Below, piece by piece: positions 35,253 to 44,450 of a stretch of DNA of 50,153 nucleotides. The stretch lies in the NCBI GenBank assembly GCA_020349245.1, contig CP070764.1, positions 2,432,443-2,482,595 of the forward strand, read 5' to 3'. Every line of letters begins with the position of its first letter. Positions within the stretch are counted from its first letter, which is position 1. The notes beneath the pieces were generated by a model. That model made no database searches and was not told the DNA's origin. It saw only the letters and a list, made by a program, of their open reading frames with translations. A program made the translations under genes and the position numbers. Origin of the DNA: Chloroflexota bacterium. GTDB taxonomy: Bacteria > Chloroflexota > Anaerolineae > Anaerolineales > UBA4823.

Positions 35253-35648
35253 TTATGTCTTTCTTTCTCCTTTTAACTCGATAGCACTGTTAATCGCATT
35301 TATTAAATCCGAGAAGGAAACTGGCTTGGTTAAATATGCAGTCGCACCTGCGTTTAATCCAGCTTCAATATCTTTCGGTAGGGTTTTAGCTGAGACGATA
35401 ATGACTGGCACTTCTGCGAGGTGTGGTTCCTTTTTCATAAAATGAATTACTTCCAAACCAGATACATCCGGCATCATGAGGTCCAAGACAACGGCAGATG
35501 GCTTTTGTTCTGCAATTTGCGCTACCGCTGTTGATCCAGCAAAATATTTGATCACTTCATATCCGCTGATACGAATCATTTCCGCATACATTTCAGCAGT
35601 ATCGGGTTCATCTTCAATAATGATCACCATTTTGTCGCTTGATGACAT
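35253..35648 (-). CDS. Single-domain response regulator (CheY-like)
   Basis: 131 residues, a stand-alone receiver with all catalytic residues: E12/D13, phosphoacceptor D56 in AVVLDLMMP, S86 and K108. The ATG at 35648 is preceded by a GGGA-containing stretch; a TTG one codon earlier is less likely. There is no output domain, so it acts by protein contact or in a phosphorelay. No kinase is encoded nearby. It heads the receiver-thpR-rsfS transcript. Confidence 0.92.
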   Translation of the reverse strand: MSSSDKMVIIIEDEPDTAEMYAEMIRISGYEVIKYFAGSTAVAQIAEQKPSAVVLDLMMPDVSGLEVIHFMKKEPHLAEVPVIIVSAKTLPKDIEAGLNAGATAYLTKPVSFSDLINAINSAIELKGERKT

Positions 35649-35756
35649 CAAATTTTCCCAGGGAATGATTTATTCAACAATTTTAACCAATTAATTAGCC
35701 CAAAACATAGCATAAGTTTAGCATTTTTTCAAGAATCTTCATCACCCAAAGAGATT

Positions 35757-37133
35757 TTAATTCTGGCTGCTTAATAATCGGCGGTAATCTTCTTCAGAAT
35801 CGATATCCAACAATATAGATTCGTCCACCCAGTCTAACCACTCTATCGGATATTTCGAGAATATCGCTCTACCTCCTGTATCACCCTGTACCTTGTGCAG
35901 ATCTATGAACGTGGTTCGATCAAATAGAACAGGATTTCCACGCTGACCATGGACCAATGGGGCAACGATTGGCGATAAAGTATTTGCATGCCTTTCAATC
36001 AAAGCCTTCATCAATCCAGAAGAAACATGCGGCTGGTCTGCAAGTAAAAATACAACTCCTCCAAGGCCTTTTGGAAGTTCTGCAAGACCTGCCCGTACTG
36101 AAGAGCTTTGTCCGCTTTGCCATTCAGGATTTTCAACGATTTTGATCGGCAGACCTCTGATCGCTGCTTTCACCTCATCTCCAGCAGCACCGATGATGAT
36201 AAATATGTGGGCGAATTCCGCTTCTATTGCCGCCCGGACAACATGCAGCACCAGAGGTTCCCCTCTCCAGGGAAGCATTTGCTTTGCAGTTCCCATGCGG
36301 TTTGAGCCACCAGCAGCAAGGATAATTGCGGCAATCTGCTCTTCGACTGCCAGGACATTACATCTGGCAGCCATATCTTTCGAGTCTTTTTCATCCCGAT
36401 CAACCTCAGATCTTTTCCTGATGCAGGTGGTGATCAAAACTGCTTCATAATGGGAAAGCAGATCTCTGGCTATCCATCTTGCCTGAGATTGTAATTTTTT
36501 AATGTCTGCTTGGTTGAGTAAGCACAAACGTCTCGCACCGGGGGGAATGCCCTGCAGACCACCTCTTATATCACCAAGAACTTGGCTGATTGACTTGGGT
36601 GTGATTTGATCCCCCAAAGAAAGCGAAGACAGTTTTGAGAAAATTTCAGGTCGATGCACCCATTCGCTTGTCAGGGGTTTTCCAAGAGCAGAGAGACCAG
36701 CAACGACTACCACACAATCCACGAAGGGGGGAACTACTGGTTCGTGGGTGGCGGGCGCCTTCAGAGGTAATTGCCTTGATCCATCTGCTTCAATTAATAA
36801 ATTATGGCCATTGTGCTTTGTGTACTCGAATATTTCAGCCAATTTTCCATTCGGAATGCCGGTTAATCGCTGCGGTTCAAGACGACCACCAACGAGCAGA
36901 ACAACTTCATCACCTACTTGGCGAATGATATTCTCGATATTTGATTGATCATCGATAATGATTACTTGATCCGCCAAGGCAACTTGGTCAGCTCCTAAGT
37001 GGGTGGTTGTCGTCACGAAAACTGGACCATCCAATTGATGTGCAAGGGAAAAAATGGCTGTTGTCTTGCCACCTGAACCGCAGAAAGCAATGCACTCCCC
37101 TGGATTAACTCGAAATCCCTGGATCAGGTCCAT
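35757..37133 (-). CDS. YqeC-MocA fusion: selenium-dependent hydroxylase accessory protein fused to molybdenum cofactor nucleotidyltransferase
   Basis: 458 residues, two enzymes in one chain. Residues ~1-250 are the YqeC type: a P-loop GSGGKTTAIF near residue 19, TTTHLGADQ, LLIEADGSRQLPLKAP and later LNQADIKKLQ. From ~262 the chain is a MobA-like nucleotidyltransferase with AAIILAAGGSNRMGTAKQMLPW, FLLADQP and QRGNPVLF, like MocA, which makes molybdopterin cytosine dinucleotide for xanthine dehydrogenase-family enzymes. YqeC marks the selenium-dependent molybdenum hydroxylase system. It follows yqeB by 3 nt. Usually the two parts are separate genes; the fusion suggests sequential steps on the same cofactor. 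Confidence 0.92.
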   Translation of the reverse strand: MDLIQGFRVNPGECIAFCGSGGKTTAIFSLAHQLDGPVFVTTTTHLGADQVALADQVIIIDDQSNIENIIRQVGDEVVLLVGGRLEPQRLTGIPNGKLAEIFEYTKHNGHNLLIEADGSRQLPLKAPATHEPVVPPFVDCVVVVAGLSALGKPLTSEWVHRPEIFSKLSSLSLGDQITPKSISQVLGDIRGGLQGIPPGARRLCLLNQADIKKLQSQARWIARDLLSHYEAVLITTCIRKRSEVDRDEKDSKDMAARCNVLAVEEQIAAIILAAGGSNRMGTAKQMLPWRGEPLVLHVVRAAIEAEFAHIFIIIGAAGDEVKAAIRGLPIKIVENPEWQSGQSSSVRAGLAELPKGLGGVVFLLADQPHVSSGLMKALIERHANTLSPIVAPLVHGQRGNPVLFDRTTFIDLHKVQGDTGGRAIFSKYPIEWLDWVDESILLDIDSEEDYRRLLSSQN

Positions 37134-37136
37134 AAA

Positions 37137-37952
37137 TTACGGATCCTTCAAAGTTTTTGTGGACAATACCGCTTCTAAAACCCCTCCTGCGATTGCCAGA
37201 GATTTATCTGAGACTAATGTGCAATAAATTGGATCATTTCTTGGATCCAGGTCACCTACCTTTAAACCCCTGGAAACTTGCAGACCATCATGGAGAAGTC
37301 CCCGTAAAATCCCCTCGAAAGGCGCCCTTATCTGGTGGCTGTTGACTTCTGCAATGAGATCACCAGCTTGCAGCTGAGTGCATATTTCAGAATGAGCAAT
37401 AAATAATCCATCTGCTGGAGAACGGAGGACACGATCATGGTATTTAGTTCCATATCCGTCCGGTATTCCAGAATCCGCGATTGCACTTCCCTGCCATATT
37501 ACTCTGCCAAGAAAATGACCTCTTTTCGTTTCAACAACTGCATGGCAATTGACCCCAGCGACAAATCCAGGACCCAGTCCAATGATCAAAGGGGCTGACG
37601 TGAGATCCAGGTAAGGAGGACCTTTTGTCATCCTGGCATCCACCAATACATCAAATCGTATTGCAGTCTCTTCATCCTCCTTGAGAATTGAGCAATCAGG
37701 ATCCACCATAACAGGAATATTCCCGCTGTTCCAGGCAGATTGAATATCAACAAAGGAATTTACTTGCTCTGCGAGCAATTCCTCAACCCGTGTTTGTCCT
37801 CGATAGATAGCTTCAGCAAATGAAACCAGTCTTCTCACAACCAGGGGTTGAGCGAGCTCGGTGATGAGGACGTGCATCCCAACCCTGTGAAGGCGAAGTG
37901 CAACCCCGCTTGCCAGGTCACCGCCCCCGCGAATCAGTATAAATTTATCCAT
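37137..37952 (-). CDS. yqeB: EF2563/YqeB-family selenium-dependent molybdenum hydroxylase maturation protein
   Basis: 271 residues. The opening ILIRGGGDLASGVALRLHR and LITELAQPLVVRRLVSFAEA are characteristic of YqeB. Other matches are LVDARMTKGP, GLGPGFVAGVNCHAVVET and RGHFLGRVIWQG. The family is required for, or tightly co-occurs with, labile-selenium molybdenum hydroxylases; its reaction is not established. It precedes the yqeC-mocA fusion (3 nt) and follows the catalytic subunit gene by 117 nt on the same strand. Confidence 0.92.
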   Translation of the reverse strand: MDKFILIRGGGDLASGVALRLHRVGMHVLITELAQPLVVRRLVSFAEAIYRGQTRVEELLAEQVNSFVDIQSAWNSGNIPVMVDPDCSILKEDEETAIRFDVLVDARMTKGPPYLDLTSAPLIIGLGPGFVAGVNCHAVVETKRGHFLGRVIWQGSAIADSGIPDGYGTKYHDRVLRSPADGLFIAHSEICTQLQAGDLIAEVNSHQIRAPFEGILRGLLHDGLQVSRGLKVGDLDPRNDPIYCTLVSDKSLAIAGGVLEAVLSTKTLKDP

Positions 37953-38069
37953 TGATAAGTCTCTCTAAGATCCTTATCGCATTCGAGAAAAGATCTGCTC
38001 AAAATTTTCTCTGCAATTCTAATCATCAAGGAAATAAATACCTTCGCCGATCGACAGGGATTGCTGGCT

Positions 38070-40307
38070 TTAGAGTCTCCCAATTCCACGCAAAACACGC
38101 TGTGGGGTTAAGGGAAATTCATTAAACCAAACTCCTGTTGCATCTCGCACGGCATGAATCACAGCTGGCGCAAATGGGAGGTACGGCATTTCTGCCACCC
38201 CCCGAGCGCCGCTTGGACCCAATGGATCAGGGTATTCCAGGATTAGCGATTTAACTCGAGCAGGGACATCCAGGACTGTTGGAATCAGGTAGGTAGAGAA
38301 ATGCTGGGTCTGTACATAACCACCATCCTGTTGGAAATCCTCTAGAATTGTATAGCCTGCTGCCTGGACAACCGCGCCTTCAATTTGGCCCTCAATCTGT
38401 TGTGGATTTATCGCTTTTCCGACATCATCAGCTGAAATAACATCCAAGATGCGAACATGTCCGGTTTCCATATCGACTTCAACGATCACCGCTTGGGCAA
38501 CATATCCATAGCTGAAATTCGGCAGACAATAACCAGTTTCGGGATCATATGCAGACGTTTTCGGGGGTATATAGCGGAATTTTCCAATCGCTGGTCGATC
38601 CTCTTCCCGCCAGCGTTCTTGCGCTAAATCAGCTGCCCCACGAATTGAATTACCAGCCATGAAAGTCATCCTAGAAGCAGAGGCACTGCCAGAATTATCA
38701 CTGGTGGCAGTGTCAGAAGTAACCAATTCAACTTTTTCAAGCTCCACGCCAACGGCATCGGCTGCAATCTGAGCCATCACTGTATGAGCTCCTTGGCCGA
38801 CATCAGCTCCAGCATGATGTACGATCACCTTTTCTATTTCAGCATCACCGTGCAGCTCAACAGTCGCCCAGCATTCTTCTGCGAATCCGAAGGAGAACCC
38901 GATATTCTTATATGCACAGGCAAATCCAATACCCCGCTTGATATGTTCGCCGCTCGGTTCAAAGACAGTGTCCCCAGCTACCCCCGTCACTTTGCCTGGC
39001 ATTTCCCAATTCCCTGCTGGTGATTGCCAGCCCGCGGTTTGAGCGCAAGCTTCCACTACCTGTGCTAAAGATATGCCCTCTGGAATCGGCGTGCCTACAG
39101 ACATCAAGCTACCCTCGCGGAGGACATTCCGCAACCGCAGTTCCACGGGATCAATTCGGAGTGCCTCCGCTAGATGATTTATTTGTGTCTCTGCAGCAAA
39201 TGCGCCCTGCGGACCCCCAAAACCACGAAATGCTCCCCCGGGGATATGATTGGTGTAAACAGCGTAAGAATCAACCTTGACATTTTCAATCTCATATGGA
39301 CCCGTGCACATCAGCGTGGCATTTCCCAGAACTTTTGTGGATGTATATGCATACGCACCGCCATCTGCAATCACTTCCATCTCCGCGGCGATGATCTTTC
39401 CATCTTTTTTAGCACCCCATTTTGCTTTGATAATATAGGGATGGCGCTTGTGATGACCAATGATCGACTCCTCTCGCGACCAGACTATCTTCACCGGTCG
39501 GCTGATCCCCCGCTGAGAAAGCCGCCAAGCTGCCAGGGCAAGTACAATCTGTACGGACATGTCTTCCCTGCCACCGAAAGCCCCTCCAATTGCTGGATAT
39601 ATTACCCTGATTTGATCCTTTGGCAGACCAAGGGCATGCGCAATTTGCTCCTGGTCTTCGTGCGTCCACTGCCCAGCGACCTGTACGGTAACCCGTCCCT
39701 GATCATCGATATAACCAAGACCCGCCTCCGGCTGTAAATATGCATGTTCCTGGGATGGTGTGCGATAAACCTGCTCCACAATTACATCGGCGACTTCAAA
39801 GGCTGAATCGACATCCCCCCTCCGGATGCGGTAGTGGCAAAATACATTCGAACCCTTCTCCGGATGGAGCAAAGTCTGATCTTCTTTTCTTGCTTCCAGC
39901 GGATCGGTAACCACGGGTAGATCTTCGTATTCGACCTCAATTAATTTACACGCTTGTGCAGCTATCTCCTCAGATTCTGCAACAACCAGGGCTATCTGGT
40001 CTCCTAAAAACCGTACCCTATCAGCAAATGGTTTGTCTGAACCTGGTCCGCAAAGAACCGGCTGGTCTGGAATGATCAATCCGTATTCATTGACTGGGAC
40101 ATCCTTTGCAGTAAATACTGCCAGTACACCTTCAAGCGATTCAGCTTTTTTGCTATCCAAGTCGCGAATAATTGCATGCGGGCGGCCAGCAAACAAAATC
40201 TTCATAAATGCTTGATCCGGTAAATTGATGTCCCCAGGGAAAAGAGTTTCACCAGTCACTTTACCAAAGGCATCAGATCGCTTCGCAGATAAACCGATCG
40301 AGGTCAT
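38070..40307 (-). CDS. Xanthine dehydrogenase-family molybdopterin-binding large subunit
   Basis: 745 residues, complete. Order: the alpha-helical/beta N domain with FTAKDVPVNEYG and FLGDQIALVVAE, then molybdopterin-binding segments QEHAYLQPEAGLGYID, VYPAIGGAFGGREDMSVQ and YTNHIPGGAFRGFGGPQ, a second module with HHAGADVGQGAHTVMAQIAAD, and the C-terminal Glu in GARGVAEMPYLPFAPAVI expected at the molybdenum. With YqeB, YqeC-MocA and XdhC nearby, a selenium-containing purine or nicotinate-type hydroxylase is likely. Its ATG is 1 nt after the stop of a small upstream gene. A second large subunit is at 48585-50153. Confidence 0.93.
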   Translation of the reverse strand: MTSIGLSAKRSDAFGKVTGETLFPGDINLPDQAFMKILFAGRPHAIIRDLDSKKAESLEGVLAVFTAKDVPVNEYGLIIPDQPVLCGPGSDKPFADRVRFLGDQIALVVAESEEIAAQACKLIEVEYEDLPVVTDPLEARKEDQTLLHPEKGSNVFCHYRIRRGDVDSAFEVADVIVEQVYRTPSQEHAYLQPEAGLGYIDDQGRVTVQVAGQWTHEDQEQIAHALGLPKDQIRVIYPAIGGAFGGREDMSVQIVLALAAWRLSQRGISRPVKIVWSREESIIGHHKRHPYIIKAKWGAKKDGKIIAAEMEVIADGGAYAYTSTKVLGNATLMCTGPYEIENVKVDSYAVYTNHIPGGAFRGFGGPQGAFAAETQINHLAEALRIDPVELRLRNVLREGSLMSVGTPIPEGISLAQVVEACAQTAGWQSPAGNWEMPGKVTGVAGDTVFEPSGEHIKRGIGFACAYKNIGFSFGFAEECWATVELHGDAEIEKVIVHHAGADVGQGAHTVMAQIAADAVGVELEKVELVTSDTATSDNSGSASASRMTFMAGNSIRGAADLAQERWREEDRPAIGKFRYIPPKTSAYDPETGYCLPNFSYGYVAQAVIVEVDMETGHVRILDVISADDVGKAINPQQIEGQIEGAVVQAAGYTILEDFQQDGGYVQTQHFSTYLIPTVLDVPARVKSLILEYPDPLGPSGARGVAEMPYLPFAPAVIHAVRDATGVWFNEFPLTPQRVLRGIGRL

Positions 40308-40308
40308 A

Positions 40309-40569
40309 TCAGGATTCTCCTAGCATCTTCCGTCGAATATGCAATTGTGTTTCGATTGTCACTAATCGATTATACCCCGCATGTTCGTTGTTATATTCCA
40401 TCAATAATGTTTTTTTTATCAGGAGAAGGATGTCATATTTTGATATATTCTGGTCAGTAAATGTGGGAAGTCTCCTAAATGATGAGAAGATAGCAAAATC
40501 TTCATTGTCTATACGCAAATTAATGCTCGTAATTCTGTCTCCTGCACTTATTACCGCAGGGGGGCACAT
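40309..40569 (-). CDS. Small hypothetical protein translationally coupled to the hydroxylase large subunit
   Basis: 86 residues from the ATG at 40569, which has GAAGGAG five bases upstream. An ATG at 40608 lies inside the terminator at 40586-40619 and is rejected. The stop (40309-40311) is 1 nt from the start of the large-subunit gene, typical of coupling. The sequence is soluble, mixed-charge, with a basic C terminus (ETQLHIRRKMLGES), and contains FAIFSSFRRLPTFTDQNISK. No family is recognised; it may be a chaperone-like or regulatory factor for the enzyme. Confidence 0.7.
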   Translation of the reverse strand: MCPPAVISAGDRITSINLRIDNEDFAIFSSFRRLPTFTDQNISKYDILLLIKKTLLMEYNNEHAGYNRLVTIETQLHIRRKMLGES

Positions 40570-40585
40570 TTCATCTCCTTCAGAT

Positions 40586-40619
40586 ATAAAAAACCACCTA
40601 GTTCTCAATCTAGGTGGTT
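40586..40619 (-). terminator. Intrinsic terminator downstream of the 40657-41106 gene
   Basis: A 10-bp perfect stem, AACCACCTAG (40592-40601) and CTAGGTGGTT (40610-40619), is followed on the minus strand by a T-rich tract beginning TTTTTTA. It separates the small membrane protein from the hydroxylase genes, so the latter likely need their own promoter close to 40570-40590. Confidence 0.9.
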
Positions 40620-40656
40620 GCGTAAATTCAATCGCACGGAAAAATCTTATTGATTT

Positions 40657-41106
40657 TCAGAGCCCTGGCAGCAAAGGTCGAAACCAGGGCATTGCCACTA
40701 AGATCGCGAGCAGGGAGAGAGTAAACCAAAGCGCTGCTAGGCGGTGTTTTTGCACGTCCTCCTCGGCTCGTTTCGCCATGGCAACACCGACATGTGCGAA
40801 GATAACCGCAAGGATCATCACTAACAAGTGTTCGAATACAAAAAAGCGCAGATCTGGATTTGACCATGCAGCGCTGAAATCCGAAAATGCTACTCGAGTT
40901 AAAGGACTGAGAGCGATGTAGAGGATCAAACCTATTAACAGCTGAATATCCAAACTGATAGAATAGAAAGTTCCTACTCTGCCATCTGCATGTGTCCATT
41001 GGCGTTTCCCAAACCAGCCCCAATATGCCCGAACCAAGGCTACGATCAATAATACCAAAACGATCCAGCGCAGAAGATTATGAACAGCTAACAAAAAAGT
41101 GTACAT
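40657..41106 (-). CDS. Small four-helix membrane protein
   Basis: 149 residues; ATG at 41106 with AAAGGAG six bases upstream. Four hydrophobic segments (~12-28, ~52-68, ~92-110, ~125-142) with His residues near the membrane ends (AVHNLLRW, VFEHLLVM, IFAHVGVAM) recall small cytochrome b-like or heme-bearing membrane proteins, but this is only a pattern. It ends at a strong terminator, so it is a single-gene unit next to the hydroxylase cluster. Function unknown. Confidence 0.8.
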   Translation of the reverse strand: MYTFLLAVHNLLRWIVLVLLIVALVRAYWGWFGKRQWTHADGRVGTFYSISLDIQLLIGLILYIALSPLTRVAFSDFSAAWSNPDLRFFVFEHLLVMILAVIFAHVGVAMAKRAEEDVQKHRLAALWFTLSLLAILVAMPWFRPLLPGL

Positions 41107-41271
41107 ATGCGGCTCCTTTTGAATTATTCTTGATGGATAATAATATACTTTTACCAGTAACGTCCCACCATTATCGCCTTGATTTTAACCAACCGGGAAT
41201 GATCTGTCAATTTTTCTGGATATTATGATACGATTAGCGACAGCTTAATACCCAATTTCCGTGAGGTGATC

Positions 41272-42621
41272 ATGATCGAGATCAATGACTCCGAAATCCT
41301 CCCCCTTTCTCTAGAGCACAATTTTTGGACCTGGTCTGCGCAGCGAGCAATATCCCCCATTCCGGTAACTCGCGCACAGGGCGTGTATTTCTGGGATGCT
41401 CAAGGCAAGCGCTACCTTGATTTCAATTCCATGTTAATGTGCGTTAATATCGGTCATGGTGACCAGAGAGTGATTGAAGCCATAGCTGAACAAGCAAGAC
41501 AGCTGCCGTACGCGGCACCCTCGATGACAACCAAGCCCAGGGCGATTCTCGGGAAAATGCTGGCAGAGATTACCCCGGGAGATCTCAATCGCTTCTTTTT
41601 CACTCTCGGTGGTGCTGAGGCAAATGAAAACGCGATAAAAATTGCCCGCGCCTACACCGGCAAACATAAAATCCTCGCCCGGTACAGATCGTATCACGGG
41701 GCAACTGCAGGGGCGATGTCCCTGACAGGAGATCCTCGCCGTCTTGCCTGGGAACCGAATTTAATGCCCGGGGTTGTTCATTTCTTGGATCCGTTTCGTT
41801 ACCGATCCACTTTTCACCGGTTGAACCCCGAAATCTCAGAGCGAGATTTCACCCAGGATTACCTGAACCATATTGAAGAACTGATCCTGTATGAAGGGCC
41901 AAATACAATTGCTGCGATCATGCTTGAAACAGTCACCGGAACGAATGGCATTCTTATCCCTCCGGATGGTTATCTGCAGGGTGTGCGTGAATTATGTGAT
42001 AAATACCAGATCCTGTTGATATGTGACGAGGTGATGAGTGGATTTGGGCGCACAGGGCAATGGTTTGCTGTGAACCATTGGGATGTCGTTCCTGATCTGA
42101 TGACCATGGCTAAGGGGCTCACTTCTGCGTATGCACCCCTTGGAGCTGTTGCAATGCGGGAAAATATTGCGGAATACTTCAATGACCGGGTCTATTACAG
42201 CGGTTTAACTTATAATTCTCATCCAATTTCTCTTGCTGCGGCAATCGCGACGATAAATGTGATGAAAGAAGATCACATTGTTGAGAACGCAAGAAATATG
42301 GGAATGGTTTTGCGCCACCATCTCAACGACCTTGGAGAAAAACATACCTCCGTTGGTGAAGTTCGCTCCATCGGTCTCTTCAGCGCTATCGAAGTCGTAA
42401 GAAACCGGAAAACGAGAGAGCCGATGGCACCATACAACAGTTCCTCACCAGAGATGGATCGACTTCGCCAGCAGTTGTTGGATAAGGGGCTCTATTGCTT
42501 TGTTCATTGGAATGTTATCCTAGTTAATCCACCCCTGGTGATCAACGAATCGCAACTGGCTGAGGGCATGGCGGTGATCGATGACGCGCTCGAAATTACC
42601 GATGCAGCCGTAGAAGCATAG
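41272..42621 (+). CDS. Class III PLP-dependent aminotransferase (omega-transaminase type)
   Basis: 449 residues from the ATG at 41272, with GAGG five bases upstream; the GTG at 41266 falls within that site. The fold signature is clear: FFTLGGAEANENAIKIAR, RYRSYHGATAGAMSLTGDP, CDEVMSGFGRTGQWF and the PLP Lys in MTMAKGLTSAYAPLG near residue 281. Closest remembered relatives are taurine-pyruvate and beta-alanine/gamma-amino acid aminotransferases. The substrate is not fixed by sequence. It is the only plus-strand gene in this part, embedded between hydroxylase genes on the minus strand. Confidence 0.9.
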   Translation: MIEINDSEILPLSLEHNFWTWSAQRAISPIPVTRAQGVYFWDAQGKRYLDFNSMLMCVNIGHGDQRVIEAIAEQARQLPYAAPSMTTKPRAILGKMLAEITPGDLNRFFFTLGGAEANENAIKIARAYTGKHKILARYRSYHGATAGAMSLTGDPRRLAWEPNLMPGVVHFLDPFRYRSTFHRLNPEISERDFTQDYLNHIEELILYEGPNTIAAIMLETVTGTNGILIPPDGYLQGVRELCDKYQILLICDEVMSGFGRTGQWFAVNHWDVVPDLMTMAKGLTSAYAPLGAVAMRENIAEYFNDRVYYSGLTYNSHPISLAAAIATINVMKEDHIVENARNMGMVLRHHLNDLGEKHTSVGEVRSIGLFSAIEVVRNRKTREPMAPYNSSSPEMDRLRQQLLDKGLYCFVHWNVILVNPPLVINESQLAEGMAVIDDALEITDAAVEA

Positions 42622-42694
42622 GTAAGATTCAATCACTGCCCGTTCAATTTAGGTCTGCTCGCAAGAATAATATTGCCGGAATTCCAATTGATTT

Positions 42695-44416
42695 CTATAC
42701 GTTGCCGTCGGGCAGGTTCTGCAAACGCCTCTTTTCGAGATCAAAAATTCTGCGTAGTATGGCGACAGTCACACCATATGTAGAATCCATGCCGAAATAC
42801 GACAGGCTGCCTGCACCGAGATTCCTCCCTTTGCTGAGCGGTGTATCCGAAGCATAGTGCAGTATGCCGACATCGAAAGGTATCCCGTAAAGGTTCAATA
42901 CCTCGTCCACGGGATGCCTTACCGGTCTATACATCTCATACATCGCGGATAAATAGGGTCCTGCTTCCATCTCGATATCGGTATACCCTTCCCGGTAAAA
43001 GACATCCATATACTTGTCATTTTGTAAGAAAGTTCCCCTGACTGTGACCGCTTTCTGATTGTCAAGTATCGCGCCATAAACAACATAGGGAATGACATCT
43101 GATGCTTGAAAAGAATTTTGGAAAATATAGGTGTTGTGTGAATGCTCGTCCTGGACGACCGTAGGAATCATGACATCACCGATCACACCGTTTAATGTCG
43201 CGGCCTTGCCCGTGATATAAACTCCGAGAATTTCACCCACCTGTGTGGACACCTTTGAGAGAATATTGTATGCAGCCATCCCCAACGGGTAATCGATATT
43301 TAAGATCAAGGCATCGCTGTGCGCTAAGAACTCCAAATCCTGACCTAGGCGTGGATCGATCTCACCCGGATCTAATTGGGATAAACGGATCACCTGGGCT
43401 TCCACGTCAAAACTGTGCAGGCTGGGGATTCGCTGGATTCCCAGGGATTTTTCGTGCCGCTCCAGCAGGGATTCGAGCTGGCTTGCTTGGTGGTGATCCA
43501 AGTAGTCCTTGAAAACATAGTAGAAAAAATTTTCACGATTGGATGGAACTCTATCATCTTTAATTTTGTTCCATTCAGCCACCAAATCACCATCGCCAGC
43601 TTCATTGATAAACTTCAAGAGATCATCTTGGTGCTCTAAGGCAAAACCAGATAACAGGTTCACCACGCTGTGGGTATTGCTGGAGATAAAATAGACCGGT
43701 TTTTCTTGAAGCTCGGGACACTCAGATTGGATGTTATCCCACCAGATCCGGGTAGCCCGCCAATAATCACTCAAAGATCCACTGAGTAGCTGCAGGTGCA
43801 AGCGACAGGGTCTGGCAGCCATTTCACAGATTATATGTGTGAAATCTTTTCCCAATAATTGCTGCAATTGTCTTAGATCGGTCTTGGTAATACTTAAGCA
43901 TTCCGCAACCCGCGCGAAGGTTGTCTCATCTGTTTCAATATTTGATAAGGAGATCGATTCCGGCAATATTTGAAAAAGAGCGTGAAACTTGTTCCACTCA
44001 ATTTGATAAGCAGTTAATAATGGGACGACATCATCGATATCCGTTCGGCTGGCAATGAAACAAGCCAGCACACGCTCTCCATCGAAATAGCACCGCCTGC
44101 GGCGATCTGGGGCAAAAACCTGTTGCCACTTTTCTACCTCTCCAATACCCCGTTGGGCGAATACCTCTGGACTCTGTCCTAGAACAACCAGTTGGACATG
44201 ATGCATGATTGAGGGCAAGCGGAGAATTGAATATACAAAAGCTGATAAATCTGGTGCATCTCCGCGTGCGGCCGGATGGAGCAAAGAATTCATCCGCGCA
44301 TGGGCTTCCTCTAATGTCCGAATCTGAACCTCAGCTGTAGATCGCAACAGAGAATAATATGTTCTCTGGTACAGTTCGATCTCTTCAGACGCCGTACTGG
44401 GGACCGTTCTCTCCAT
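42695..44416 (-). CDS. Large hypothetical protein with nucleoside-phosphorylase-like C-terminal features (possibly DUF6909)
   Basis: 573 residues, soluble. The N-terminal ~390 residues are mainly helical and unlike any family I can name with confidence, although the start resembles DUF6909 proteins. The C-terminal part (~380-560) has alternating strands and helices, ITGKAATLNGVIGDVMIP, GYTDIEMEAGPYLSAMYE and ILHYASDTPLSKGRN, reminiscent of the ME-A region and closing segments of purine nucleoside phosphorylases. Activity is untested. It is 34 nt downstream of the small membrane gene in the hydroxylase operon, which would suit a purine-related role. Confidence 0.65.
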   Translation of the reverse strand: MERTVPSTASEEIELYQRTYYSLLRSTAEVQIRTLEEAHARMNSLLHPAARGDAPDLSAFVYSILRLPSIMHHVQLVVLGQSPEVFAQRGIGEVEKWQQVFAPDRRRRCYFDGERVLACFIASRTDIDDVVPLLTAYQIEWNKFHALFQILPESISLSNIETDETTFARVAECLSITKTDLRQLQQLLGKDFTHIICEMAARPCRLHLQLLSGSLSDYWRATRIWWDNIQSECPELQEKPVYFISSNTHSVVNLLSGFALEHQDDLLKFINEAGDGDLVAEWNKIKDDRVPSNRENFFYYVFKDYLDHHQASQLESLLERHEKSLGIQRIPSLHSFDVEAQVIRLSQLDPGEIDPRLGQDLEFLAHSDALILNIDYPLGMAAYNILSKVSTQVGEILGVYITGKAATLNGVIGDVMIPTVVQDEHSHNTYIFQNSFQASDVIPYVVYGAILDNQKAVTVRGTFLQNDKYMDVFYREGYTDIEMEAGPYLSAMYEMYRPVRHPVDEVLNLYGIPFDVGILHYASDTPLSKGRNLGAGSLSYFGMDSTYGVTVAILRRIFDLEKRRLQNLPDGNV

Positions 44417-44450
44417 ATTGGTTATCTGTTATACGAATTCAATTAAGGCT

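Noticed and set aside
39174..39737. 187-codon plus-strand ORF antisense to the hydroxylase large subunit
   Set aside because: It overlaps completely a well-supported gene, has no recognisable motif and no convincing start signal.
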